Positions 13,545 to 20,277 of a stretch of DNA of 20,277 nucleotides are shown piece by piece. The DNA lies in contig CABTYW010000035.1 in NCBI GenBank assembly GCA_902489135.1, positions 1 to 20,277 of the forward strand. Direction: 5' to 3'. The notes below the pieces were generated by a model. The model saw only the letters and a program-made list of their open reading frames with translations, searched no databases and was not told the origin of the DNA. The translations under genes and the position numbers were made by a program. Numbering within the stretch: the first letter of the stretch is position 1; each line of letters opens with the position of its first letter. The DNA comes from an uncultured Synergistaceae bacterium (GTDB lineage: Bacteria > Synergistota > Synergistia > Synergistales > Dethiosulfovibrionaceae).

Positions 13545-13710
13545 CGGCGTGCCGCCTTTCGGGCACGGAGAGGACCGTTTCCCGCGGGAAAAAACGCCCA
13601 TTGTCCTACGGGCAACATCCTTGCCCCCGCACTTCGCAGACGCGTTTTTTCGCGGAAAAGCCGGAACGCCGTCGGATTTTTCATGCGCCCGCATTTTTCG
13701 TTCTTCGGGC

Positions 13711-13738
13711 TTGCTCGTCGTCGCTCTCGGTGTAGAAT
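13711..13738 (+). promoter_or_regulatory. Probable ddl promoter
   Basis: TTGCTC (13711-13716) and TAGAAT (13733-13738) are 16 bases apart, 32 bases before the ddl start. The 226-base gap from 13545 also holds a short CGTGCC/GGGCACG hairpin just after the previous gene, without a T-run. Confidence 0.5.
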
Positions 13739-13770
13739 AGACGTCGAAAACCAAAAATGGAGGGTTCAAC

Positions 13771-14859
13771 GTGAACAACCGCAAAAAAAGAATAGCCCTG
13801 CTTTTCGGCGGCCAGTCGACGGAACACCGCGTGTCCTGCCTTTCCGCCGCCACCGTGGCACGTGCCGTGGACAGTGAAAAATACGATCTGCTTCTTGTGG
13901 GCATCACCGAAGAAGGCCGGTGGCTCAGGGCCCGTTCCGTGGACGACATCGTCTCGGGCGCATGGCGCCGCGGCACCGAAGGCGCCGTGCTCCTGCCCGA
14001 CGCCTCGCTGAAAAGCGTTCTCCTGCGCAGCGAAAGAGGCTGCGAACTCCTTCCCGTGGACATCGTCTTTCCCGTGCTGCACGGCCTTTACGGCGAGGAC
14101 GGCTGTCCCCAGGCCGTCGCCGAGCTGGCGCAAATTCCCTATGTGGGCTGCGGCGTGCTTTCGTCGGCGCTGACCATGGACAAAGCCGTCACCAAAGCCG
14201 TGCTGAGCCGTCTGGGAATTCCCCAGACCCTCTTTTTGGCCTTTCGGCGCGAAGAGCTGGCGGATTTTGCTCCCGTCGCCGCGGCCGTGGAAGAAAAAAT
14301 CGGTTATCCCGCCTTCGTCAAGCCCGCCAACGCCGGATCGTCCTGCGGCATCAGCCGCGCGTCAAACCGCGAAGAACTGCGTTGCGCCTTGAAATTGGCG
14401 GCATCCCAGGACTGCAAAGTCATTATCGAGGCCGAAGTGCGCGGCCGCGAGCTGGAGTGCGCCCTGCTGGGCGGCTGGGACGCGAAAACCGGCGGCGTGG
14501 GCGAGATTTTGGCGGCTTCCGCCTTTTACGACTACGACGCCAAGTACAAAAACCCCGCGTCGAAAACCGTGGTCGCTCCCCGGTTGCCCGCCGGCAAAAG
14601 CGACGAAATCCGCGCCATGGCCCTGAAAGTCTATAGAGCACTGGACTGCCGCGGCCTTGCGCGGGCCGACTTTTTTCTGGAAGAGGGCACCGGCCGCGTC
14701 ATATTCAGCGAGATCAACACCATTCCCGGTTTCACCGCCATCAGCATGTACCCCAAGCTGTGGGAAGCCGCCGGCCTGCCCCTGAAAGAACTGGTTCAGC
14801 GCCTCATCGACGGCGCCGCCGTCACCGACCACTTTGCCGAGCCGCCCGCGCTGCGGTGA
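13771..14859 (+). CDS. ddl: D-alanine-D-alanine ligase
   Basis: The 362-residue ATP-grasp enzyme joins two D-Ala for peptidoglycan precursors in the cytoplasm. Family motifs are present in order: LFGGQSTEHRVSCLSA at the N-terminus (the substrate-binding Glu kept, the next acidic residue of the usual motif replaced by Arg), HGLYGEDGCPQ, GSSCGIS in the nucleotide loop, FYDYDAKY in the omega loop, and EINTIPGFTAISMYPKLW at the C-terminus. GTG at 13771 is preceded by GGAGGG (13759-13764) with 6 bases spacing. Its last residues (PPALR and stop) lie inside the first unit of a ~199-bp tandem repeat. It appears complete and essential. Confidence 0.95.
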   Translation: MNNRKKRIALLFGGQSTEHRVSCLSAATVARAVDSEKYDLLLVGITEEGRWLRARSVDDIVSGAWRRGTEGAVLLPDASLKSVLLRSERGCELLPVDIVFPVLHGLYGEDGCPQAVAELAQIPYVGCGVLSSALTMDKAVTKAVLSRLGIPQTLFLAFRREELADFAPVAAAVEEKIGYPAFVKPANAGSSCGISRASNREELRCALKLAASQDCKVIIEAEVRGRELECALLGGWDAKTGGVGEILAASAFYDYDAKYKNPASKTVVAPRLPAGKSDEIRAMALKVYRALDCRGLARADFFLEEGTGRVIFSEINTIPGFTAISMYPKLWEAAGLPLKELVQRLIDGAAVTDHFAEPPALR

Positions 14860-15438
14860 CGCCGCGAAATAAGCCGTCCGCGGCCGCCGGCGGCGCGAAA
14901 GAGCTTGTGTGCCCCGCGAGGGGGCAATGTGAGCCCGTCGTTTCGGGGGAGCGGGGCCGCGCCTTCGCCCGTTGTCTGCGGCGCGAAAGAACTGTTCCGC
15001 CCCTGAGGTTTCTTTTTGTGCTCGCTTCGGAAGAGTTCGGCCGCCCGCGCTGCAGTGACGCCGCGAAATAAGCCGTCCGCGGCCGCCTGGGGCGCGAAAG
15101 AGCCTGTGTGCCCCGCGAGGGCGCAATGTGAGCCCGTCGTTTCGGGGGAGCGAGCCGCGCCTTCGCCCGTTGTCTGCGGCGCGAAAGAACTGTTCCGCCT
15201 CCTGCGGTTTCTTTTTCGCGTCGCTTCGGAAGAGCCGAGCCGCCCGCGCTGCGGTGACGCCGCGAAATAAGCCACCCGCGGCCGCCGGCGGCGCGAAAGA
15301 GCCTGTGTGCCCCGCGAGGGGGCAATGTGAGCCCGTCGTTTCGGGGGAGCGGGGCCGCGCCTTCGCCCGATGCCCGCGGCGCGAAAGAACTGTTCCGCCC
15401 CTGAGGTTTCTTTTTGTGCGTCGCTTCGGAAGAGCCGA
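14840..15438. repeat. Three tandem units of a ~199-bp GC-rich repeat
   Basis: The marker GCCGCCCGCG begins at about 14841, 15040 and 15239 and its truncated start recurs at 15439, giving periods of 199, 199 and 200 bases. Each unit contains GTGACGCCGCGAAATAAGCC, a hairpin TGCCCC-GCGAG-GGGGCA, and TTTCTTTTT near its end. The period is not a multiple of three, so the peptides it encodes change frame at each unit, which argues that the repeat is non-coding. The first unit starts within the ddl coding end. Confidence 0.92.
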
Positions 15439-15508
15439 GCCGCCCGCCGCCGGCGGCGCCGGCGGACCCTTCCGTCCCCGCGGCGCGCTGGAAAATAAAA
15501 AAAGTATC

Positions 15509-15536
15509 TTTGTTTTTTCTTTTTTTAGGGTATAAT
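15509..15536 (+). promoter_or_regulatory. Probable cstA promoter
   Basis: A perfect TATAAT (15531-15536) follows a T-rich stretch; TTTGTT (15509-15514) at 16 bases is the best -35. The AT-rich block stands out sharply from the repeat before it. Transcription would begin near 15543, leaving a leader of about 260 bases. Confidence 0.6.
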
Positions 15537-15803
15537 AAAATCATTACGGCAGTGGAAAATTCATCGGCGATTTTTTCGCAGCATGGGCCTCGCCCTTCTT
15601 CGGATCGGAGGCGCCCTGCGGGCCGATGAGCCGCGGCTGAAAAATTTCCGGGGGAGGTGGCGGCCGGTCGGAGAACTTCGGCACAAGTTTGTGCCGCGGG
15701 AAAGGAACGTTCAGTTTGAACTGCCGCGGAATTTTGCAGCGCCCGGGGAGCCGCGGCGGGTTTTCGGATTCCCCGACGAGAGAAGAATAAGGGAGGAGAT
15801 TTT
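15537..15803 (+). promoter_or_regulatory. Long untranslated leader of cstA
   Basis: The 267 bases before cstA hold no plausible gene. There are local hairpins such as GGCACAA/TTGTGCC (near 15679-15694) and the palindrome TTCAGTTTGAACTG, and GCCGCGG occurs four times in about 130 bases. No known riboswitch or T-box signature was recognised. Regulation through leader structure is possible but unproven. Confidence 0.35.
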
Positions 15804-17258
15804 ATGGTTAGTTTTTGGCTTTGTTTGGCATTTCTGATCCTGGGCTACTTCATCTACGGCAAAGTTGTGGACAGCATTTTCGGCCCCGATGACCGCGAGA
15901 CGCCCGCCGTGGCCGTCAATGACGGCGTCGATTACGTTGTCCTGCCCGAGTGGAAGCTGTTTCTGATCCAGCTCCTCAACATCGCCGGCCTCGGCCCCAT
16001 CTTCGGAGCCATCACCGGAGCGCAGTGGGGCCCCGTCGTCTACCTGTGGATCACCTTCGGCACCGTGTTTGCCGGCGGCGTTCACGACTACTTCGCCGGA
16101 ATGCTTTCCGAGAGAAACAACGGCGCCTCCATTTCCGAAGTCATCGGAATTTACCTCGGTCCCGTCATGAAGACGGTGATGCGCATTTTCGCCGTTCTGC
16201 TGCTCATCATGGTGGGCACCGTGTTCGCCGTGGGCCCCGCCGGACTGCTGAAAGTCCTTTTCACCAAAAGCAGCGTCACCAACAGCCTGGCCCTCAGCGT
16301 CCCCTTCTGGCTGACCCTCATCATGGTCTACTATTTCATCGCCACCTTCATTCCCATTGACAAGATCATCGGCAGAATTTATCCCGTCTTCGGCATCTGC
16401 CTGCTCATCATGGCCGTGGGCGTCGCTTACGGCACCATCAAGAGCGGAATGCCCATGCCCGAGATCTGGGACAACTTCAGAAACATGCACCCCAACGCCA
16501 AACCCATGTGGTCCTTTATGTTCATCTCCGTCGCCTGCGGCGCCATTTCCGGCTTCCACTCCACCCAGTCACCCCTCATGGCGCGCTGCCTCAAGTCCGA
16601 GCGCCAGGGACAGTTCGTTTTCTACGGCGCCATGGTTGCTGAAGGCATCATCGCTTTGATTTGGGCCGCCGCCGGCGTCACCCTCTTCGGCGTGCAGGGA
16701 CTGGTGGACATCAAGGGCGGCAACCCCACCAGCGTCTATCAGATTTGCTCCCAGACCATGGGCGGCGTCGGCATCGTCCTGGCCATGCTGGGCGTCATCG
16801 CGTGCCCCATCACCTCCGGCGACACCGCTTTCCGCTCAGCCCGTCTGACCATTGCCGACTGGTTCAAGCTTGACATGGAGAAGTGGCAGACCCGCCTGGT
16901 GCTCTCCGTGATCGTCCTCGGCGTCGGCGCCGTCCTCGGCTTCGGCAACGCCTTCGGCAAAATCGATTACGGCGTCATCTGGAGATACTTCAGCTGGACC
17001 AATCAGACCCTGGCCATGATCGTCCTGTGGGCGGGCGCCATGTACCTCGTCAAGAACAAGAAGAACTACATGGTCGCCGCCGTTCCCGCCACCTTCATGA
17101 GCGCCGTTTCCGCCACCTACTTCATGATGGCGCCCGAGTGCCTGGGCATGATCGAAAAGTTCAAGAACAACACCGCCATCGCCTATCCCGCCGGCGTCGC
17201 CGTGGCCGTGCTGTTCCTGATGTTGTTCCTTCGCGCCGCCAAAAAAGCGCAGGCCTGA
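15804..17258 (+). CDS. cstA: CstA-family carbon starvation protein / peptide transporter
   Basis: The 484-residue polytopic membrane protein has the CstA signatures: LGYFIYGKVVD at the start, QLLNIAGLGPIFGAITGAQWG, FGTVFAGGVHDYF, and CGAISGFHSTQSPL. About 12-14 hydrophobic segments are visible. It is shorter than E. coli CstA (about 700 residues), like the shorter form common in anaerobes. CstA proteins take up peptides or pyruvate-type substrates in nutrient limitation; for an amino-acid-fermenting organism peptide uptake is plausible. GGGAGGAG (15791-15798) is 5 bases before the ATG. It has its own promoter, long leader and a downstream hairpin, so it looks monocistronic. Confidence 0.93.
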   Translation: MVSFWLCLAFLILGYFIYGKVVDSIFGPDDRETPAVAVNDGVDYVVLPEWKLFLIQLLNIAGLGPIFGAITGAQWGPVVYLWITFGTVFAGGVHDYFAGMLSERNNGASISEVIGIYLGPVMKTVMRIFAVLLLIMVGTVFAVGPAGLLKVLFTKSSVTNSLALSVPFWLTLIMVYYFIATFIPIDKIIGRIYPVFGICLLIMAVGVAYGTIKSGMPMPEIWDNFRNMHPNAKPMWSFMFISVACGAISGFHSTQSPLMARCLKSERQGQFVFYGAMVAEGIIALIWAAAGVTLFGVQGLVDIKGGNPTSVYQICSQTMGGVGIVLAMLGVIACPITSGDTAFRSARLTIADWFKLDMEKWQTRLVLSVIVLGVGAVLGFGNAFGKIDYGVIWRYFSWTNQTLAMIVLWAGAMYLVKNKKNYMVAAVPATFMSAVSATYFMMAPECLGMIEKFKNNTAIAYPAGVAVAVLFLMLFLRAAKKAQA

Positions 17259-17287
17259 GAGGCCCCACAACAGACAAGACGCGCCCG

Positions 17288-17320
17288 TGCGGCGGCAGGT
17301 TCAGACCTGCCGCCGCATTT
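17288..17320 (+). terminator. Strong hairpin after cstA
   Basis: TGCGGCGGCAGGT (17288-17300) and ACCTGCCGCCGCA (17305-17317) form a perfect 13-bp stem with a TCAG loop, followed only by TTTC. The stem is strong but the T-run is short, so termination may be partial and read-through into 17366 is possible. Confidence 0.65.
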
Positions 17321-17365
17321 CACGACAAAACGTGCGGACGGTGCACCGTCAGGGAGGAATGAACA

Positions 17366-18373
17366 ATGATCTTCGCACCGAAACTTTTCGGAACACAAAA
17401 GCTGTCCGACGCCGATCTGGCAGCCGACAAAAAAAACGCCTTCAAAGCAGGCCCCTGCGGTGCAGGGGAGAAAGCCCTCTATCTCAACAGCTTTTATTTT
17501 CCGCGGCGCTATTACGTCTGCTGGAATGACGTCGCCCGCGTCTTCAAGCGCGTGGCCCTCACCAAAGGCGGCTTCACCGGCAAAGGCGTTTTCGCCTCCG
17601 TGCCCTATCTCGTCGTTCAGCTCAAGGACGGACAGGAGAAACAGTGCAACTTCAAGTTCGAGGCGAAAGTGGACGACATCCTCGCGCGCATAGCCCGCGA
17701 CCATCCCCAAATCCCCACATGCAGCGCCGCCGCCGAGGCCAAGCTTCGTCGCCGGCAAAAAGAACAGGACGCCCTCTACCTCAGGCACCTGAGCCCCCAG
17801 GCCCAAAACTGCGTCGCCCGGCTCACCGCCGCCCGCGACCTGCTCGAAGAAACCCCGCAGCTGTGCCGGCAGCTCATCTGGGCCGCAAAGCAAAAACGCA
17901 TCGTTGACGGCATCAAACCCGCGTGGCAGGCCGCGGCCTTTTTCATCGCCGCCGCGTCCCTGGGCGCCTCCCTTTACGGCCTGTACCTGCTGCAAATCGG
18001 CCGAAACGCCGGCCTCATGTTCGCCCTGTTCGGCGCCGGCACCCTGATCATCACCCTGTCCACGCGCGTGCTGCCCACCCGGCGCAGAAACCGCCGTACA
18101 GTCCTCGACGACTGGCGACAGGCCGAGGCCGAAATGGCCGCCCGCCTCGCCGGAGAACGCGCCTTTCCCGTGCCGCCGCGCTATGCCCATCCCGTGGTGC
18201 TCAACCGAATGATCCGCGCCGTGCGTCAGGGACGCGCCGCCGATGCCGCCTCCGCCCTGCGCGTCGTGGCGGACGACCTCAAAGCCCTCAACAGCACCGT
18301 CACCGTAACCCAAAAAGAATATGACGAAGTGACGGCCGTCAAGCCGTTGTTTCTTGTGTGCGACTATAAATAG
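17366..18373 (+). CDS. Conserved hypothetical membrane protein upstream of MoxR ATPase
   Basis: The 335-residue protein opens with a soluble region (GTQKLSDADLA, CGAGEKALYLNSFYFPRRYY, RVALTKGGFTGKGVFAS, KQCNFKFEAKVDDIL) that resembles uncharacterised proteins of anaerobic Firmicutes. The middle is charged and helical, followed by two membrane helices around residues 188-230 and a C-terminal helical domain. AGGGAGG (17351-17357) lies 8 bases before the ATG. It is 12 bases upstream of the AAA+ ATPase and probably co-transcribed with it. Function is unknown; the hydrophilic parts may form the surface on which the ATPase acts. Confidence 0.82.
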   Translation: MIFAPKLFGTQKLSDADLAADKKNAFKAGPCGAGEKALYLNSFYFPRRYYVCWNDVARVFKRVALTKGGFTGKGVFASVPYLVVQLKDGQEKQCNFKFEAKVDDILARIARDHPQIPTCSAAAEAKLRRRQKEQDALYLRHLSPQAQNCVARLTAARDLLEETPQLCRQLIWAAKQKRIVDGIKPAWQAAAFFIAAASLGASLYGLYLLQIGRNAGLMFALFGAGTLIITLSTRVLPTRRRNRRTVLDDWRQAEAEMAARLAGERAFPVPPRYAHPVVLNRMIRAVRQGRAADAASALRVVADDLKALNSTVTVTQKEYDEVTAVKPLFLVCDYK

Positions 18374-18385
18374 GAGAGACGCCCC

Positions 18386-19315
18386 ATGATCCCCATAACC
18401 CCTGAAACCCTTCAGGCCGAAGGCCTGGAACCGTCGCTGATCGAAGCAGTGCGGCAATACCGTGAAAAATTTGCACTTCCCCCCGAGCAGTCCTACCGCG
18501 TGCCGACGCCCGAATATTTCTATTACGGCAAAGACATTTGGCGCAAAGCGCTGGCGGCGCTTCTGGCCGGCGAAAACCTTCTGCTCACCGGCCCCAAAGC
18601 CACAGGCAAAAACGTCCTCGCCGAAAACCTTGCCGCCCTGCTGAACCGCCCCCTCTGGAATTTATCCTTTCACCTCAACACCGACGCCTCCGGCCTCATC
18701 GGCGACGACACCTACGACGGCCGAACCGTGACCTTCCGCCCCGGCCCCGTCACCATGGCCGCCCGCAGCGGCGGATTTGCCGTCATGGACGAAATCAACA
18801 TGGCCAAAAACGAAGCCATGGCCGTGCTTCACTCCGTTCTGGACCACCGCCGCGTCATCGACCTGCCCGGCTACGACCGCATCGACGTGCATCCCGCCGC
18901 CCGATTCATCGCCACCATGAACTACGGCTACGCCGGCACCCGCGACCTCAACGAAGCCCTCTGCTCACGCTTCGCCCTGCTGGAACTCCCCGTCATCTCC
19001 GAGAGCGACCTCAGCCGCCTCTTCCGGCGCGTCTTCCCCCGCATGCGGAGCGACATCTCCGCCCAGTTCCAAAAACTCTTTTACGACCTGCACCTCAAAG
19101 CCCGGCACGCCGACATCTCCGACCGCGCCGTGGACCTTCGCGGCCTGCTGGACGCCGTCAAACTCATCGGCCGCGGCCTCACCGCCGGCGAAGCGCTGGA
19201 AATGACCGTGACCAACAAGTCCTTTGACACCTACGAACGCACCCTCATCCATGACGTTATCCGCGCCCGCATCCCCGAAGACCTCACCGCCGCCCACGTC
19301 TTCGAAAAAGAATGA
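18386..19315 (+). CDS. MoxR-type AAA+ ATPase
   Basis: The 309-residue protein has Walker A G69-PKAT-G74-K75-N76, with Asn where most P-loops have Ser or Thr, and Walker B FAVMDEIN with D135 and E136. Further AAA+ elements are the ATMNYGYAGTRDLNEAL segment and CSRFALLELP carrying the likely arginine finger. MoxR-type ATPases work as chaperones for metal-cofactor enzymes or membrane complexes, generally with a VWA-domain partner encoded next to them. Here no VWA gene follows: only a 20-codon frame, then a terminator. GGAGAG lies 8 bases before the ATG. Confidence 0.9.
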   Translation: MIPITPETLQAEGLEPSLIEAVRQYREKFALPPEQSYRVPTPEYFYYGKDIWRKALAALLAGENLLLTGPKATGKNVLAENLAALLNRPLWNLSFHLNTDASGLIGDDTYDGRTVTFRPGPVTMAARSGGFAVMDEINMAKNEAMAVLHSVLDHRRVIDLPGYDRIDVHPAARFIATMNYGYAGTRDLNEALCSRFALLELPVISESDLSRLFRRVFPRMRSDISAQFQKLFYDLHLKARHADISDRAVDLRGLLDAVKLIGRGLTAGEALEMTVTNKSFDTYERTLIHDVIRARIPEDLTAAHVFEKE

Positions 19316-19374
19316 CAAAAAGCGAGCCCCACCAAGCCCGCGGACTTACTCCTGCGGAATTGACGCGGCCCTGA
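19312..19374 (+). CDS. 20-codon frame overlapping the MoxR stop, possible remnant of a partner gene
   Basis: ATG at 19312 overlaps the ATPase stop as ATGA and opens a 20-residue peptide (MTKSEPHQARGLTPAELTRP). The ATGA coupling is what one would expect of the start of a co-translated VWA partner, but the frame stops at once and shows no VWA motif. It may be a stub left by deletion, or chance. From 19375 to 19470 nothing else is seen. Confidence 0.2.
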   Translation: MTKSEPHQARGLTPAELTRP

Positions 19375-19471
19375 AACCGGGCCCCCGCACGCCGTTGGTT
19401 TTCGAGACCGCTGTTTTTTGCGACCTTCCCGCGCCGTACGTTCATGAAATTGCGCCCACATCCCATCATAC

Positions 19472-19518
19472 AAAAAGAGGCCCCCGAACAAGAGCTTTCG
19501 GGCGCCTCTTTTTTTTTA
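19472..19518 (+). terminator. Rho-independent terminator of the MoxR transcript
   Basis: GAGGC-C-CCCGAA (19477-19488) pairs with TTCGGG-C-GCCTC (19497-19508) with one C/C mismatch and an 8-base loop. A ten-base T-run follows (19509-19518) and an A-run precedes, making a strong and possibly bidirectional terminator. Confidence 0.9.
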
Positions 19519-19537
19519 GGACGTTTAATATCATTTC

Positions 19538-20277
19538 ATGCCCCCGAAGCCGGGTCTTGACGCCGACGTTGCCCTGAGCGGTGACCTCCTCGGCGCGTCG
19601 CTGTCCGACCGGCGGGGCGAAGTCGCAAGCGTCGCCGGCGCCCCCATTTCCCGGGGTGTTCCCCCGGTCAAAGCTCCTATCTCGGGGGGAGACATCCATT
19701 ACTTCTCCGTCAACGCCGACCACAGCAGCTCTCTCGCCGGCGCCAACGAGTACACCGTGGACCTTGCCGACGACGTGACCTTCGGGAAAGGCAACAACGC
19801 CATCAGCATCAAGGGAACGGAAGGCAAACTCACCGTGGGCGGCGGCAGCAAGACCGTCACCGTGGACAGCAACAGCGGCACCGTCACCGGTCTGACCAAC
19901 ACCGACCTTGCCGTGGAAGGCTTCGCCACAAAAGGACGTGCCGCCACCGAAGAACAGCTGAAAGCTGCCCTCAATGACATCGACGTCAAGGGCGCCGGCT
20001 GGGATGCCGAGATCGACGGGACCAAAGTCAAGACCGTGGGCGTCAGCGACCGTAAACTCAACTTCAAGTCCGGCCGCAACGTGAAGGTGAGCAACGACAG
20101 CGGCAGCGTGAAAATCGACGTCGTCGACGCGCCCACCTTTGCCGGGACCGTAACCGCCAAAGGCTTTGACGCCTCAGACAGCAAAATCAAGAACGTCAAA
20201 GCCGGCGAAGTGAGCCGGAGCAGCACCGACGCCGTTAACGGCTCGCAGCTGTGGAACGCCTCCGACAGCATCGCCAA
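19538..20277 (+). CDS. YadA-like trimeric autotransporter adhesin, stalk region, 3' end outside window
   Basis: From ATG 19538 the frame is open to the window end (246 codons). It reads DIHYFSVNADHSSS, NEYTVDLADDVTFGKGNNAI, GTVTGLTNTDL..., AATEEQLKAALND and finally AGEVSRSSTDAVNGSQLWNAS, the DAVNGSQLW motif of YadA-like stalks and necks. Such proteins are surface adhesins anchored by a C-terminal trimeric barrel, which would lie beyond the edge. The start is suspect: no signal peptide or ESPR precedes the stalk, no ribosome binding site is seen, and the ATG is 20 bases after a terminator. The likely explanations are a 5'-truncated gene or a silent cassette. A TAA stop at 19526-19528 limits upstream extension. 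Confidence 0.72.
   Translation, partial: MPPKPGLDADVALSGDLLGASLSDRRGEVASVAGAPISRGVPPVKAPISGGDIHYFSVNADHSSSLAGANEYTVDLADDVTFGKGNNAISIKGTEGKLTVGGGSKTVTVDSNSGTVTGLTNTDLAVEGFATKGRAATEEQLKAALNDIDVKGAGWDAEIDGTKVKTVGVSDRKLNFKSGRNVKVSNDSGSVKIDVVDAPTFAGTVTAKGFDASDSKIKNVKAGEVSRSSTDAVNGSQLWNASDSIA

Noticed and set aside
14840..15438. CRISPR array
   Set aside because: Whole ~199-bp units are repeated without unique spacers, and no cas genes are near.
14822..15544. - strand 240-codon repetitive 'protein' over the tandem repeat
   Set aside because: The unit is 199 bases, so each copy is read in a different frame and the peptide is not a real repeat protein.
15537..15803. T-box or known riboswitch upstream of cstA
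   Set aside because: No T-box sequence (AGGGTGGNACCGCG-like) or other known riboswitch signature was found.
19699..20277. - strand open frame of 192 codons at the right edge
   Set aside because: Antisense of the adhesin stalk; the + strand frame carries the DAVNGSQLW motif.

Overview
The window looks like a chromosomal segment of a GC-rich, outer-membrane-bearing anaerobe. The gene content (CstA-type peptide transporter, YadA-like trimeric adhesin, spanin-type lysis genes, TVP38/Fe-S/glycosyltransferase operon) and the codon usage fit the Synergistota, perhaps a Pyramidobacter-like species. That assignment is inference; no rRNA or marker gene is present to prove it.

Region 1 (1-4769) is the distal end of a prophage on the + strand. 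The first ~130 bases are foreign to it: read on the - strand they encode an internal piece of a PotC-like ABC permease, so the left edge is a rearrangement or assembly junction and the first phage gene has lost its true N-terminus. Next come a tail-fibre-like protein ending in twelve cysteines at exact four-residue spacing (a CXXX repeat tail), an unknown 264-residue protein, a radical SAM/SPASM enzyme, and a lysis cassette: GH108 endolysin, a tiny one-helix membrane protein, a holin candidate and two overlapping spanin-like genes. A 20-base match to the 3' end of a tRNA-Leu gene (4750-4769) is the probable attachment site. The pairing of the CXXX tail with a SPASM radical SAM enzyme is the most interesting item: it suggests a RiPP-like, post-translationally modified phage tail fibre.

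Region 2 (4770-7030) is a graveyard of phage fragments. It holds a broken dinJ-yafQ toxin-antitoxin pair, a truncated terminase small subunit start, a frameshifted HExxH protein, an intact relB/dinJ-yoeB pair and a second truncated terminase start. The arrangement 'toxin-antitoxin on -, terminase start on +' occurs twice. It ends at a terminator and a tRNA-Lys(CTT) gene on the - strand.

Region 3 (7109-8194) is about 1 kb of non-coding DNA with a diverged 120-bp direct repeat. Region 4 (8195-13544) is an operon-like run: TVP38/TMEM64 protein, two-cluster Fe-S/CCG protein, second TVP38/TMEM64 protein, a fused DUF2064 + family-2 glycosyltransferase, an APH-like kinase with an altered catalytic loop, and a C_GCAxxG_C_C protein. 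Its core resembles the 'rSAM/selenodomain-associated transferase' neighbourhoods, but no radical SAM gene lies within this run.

Region 5 (13711-17320) carries D-Ala-D-Ala ligase under its own promoter, a threefold ~199-bp tandem repeat that begins inside the last codons of ddl, and cstA with a promoter, a 267-base leader and a strong downstream hairpin. Region 6 (17366-19518) has a conserved hypothetical membrane protein and a MoxR-type AAA+ ATPase without its usual VWA partner, closed by a strong terminator. The window ends inside a YadA-like adhesin stalk (19538 onward) with no visible signal peptide.
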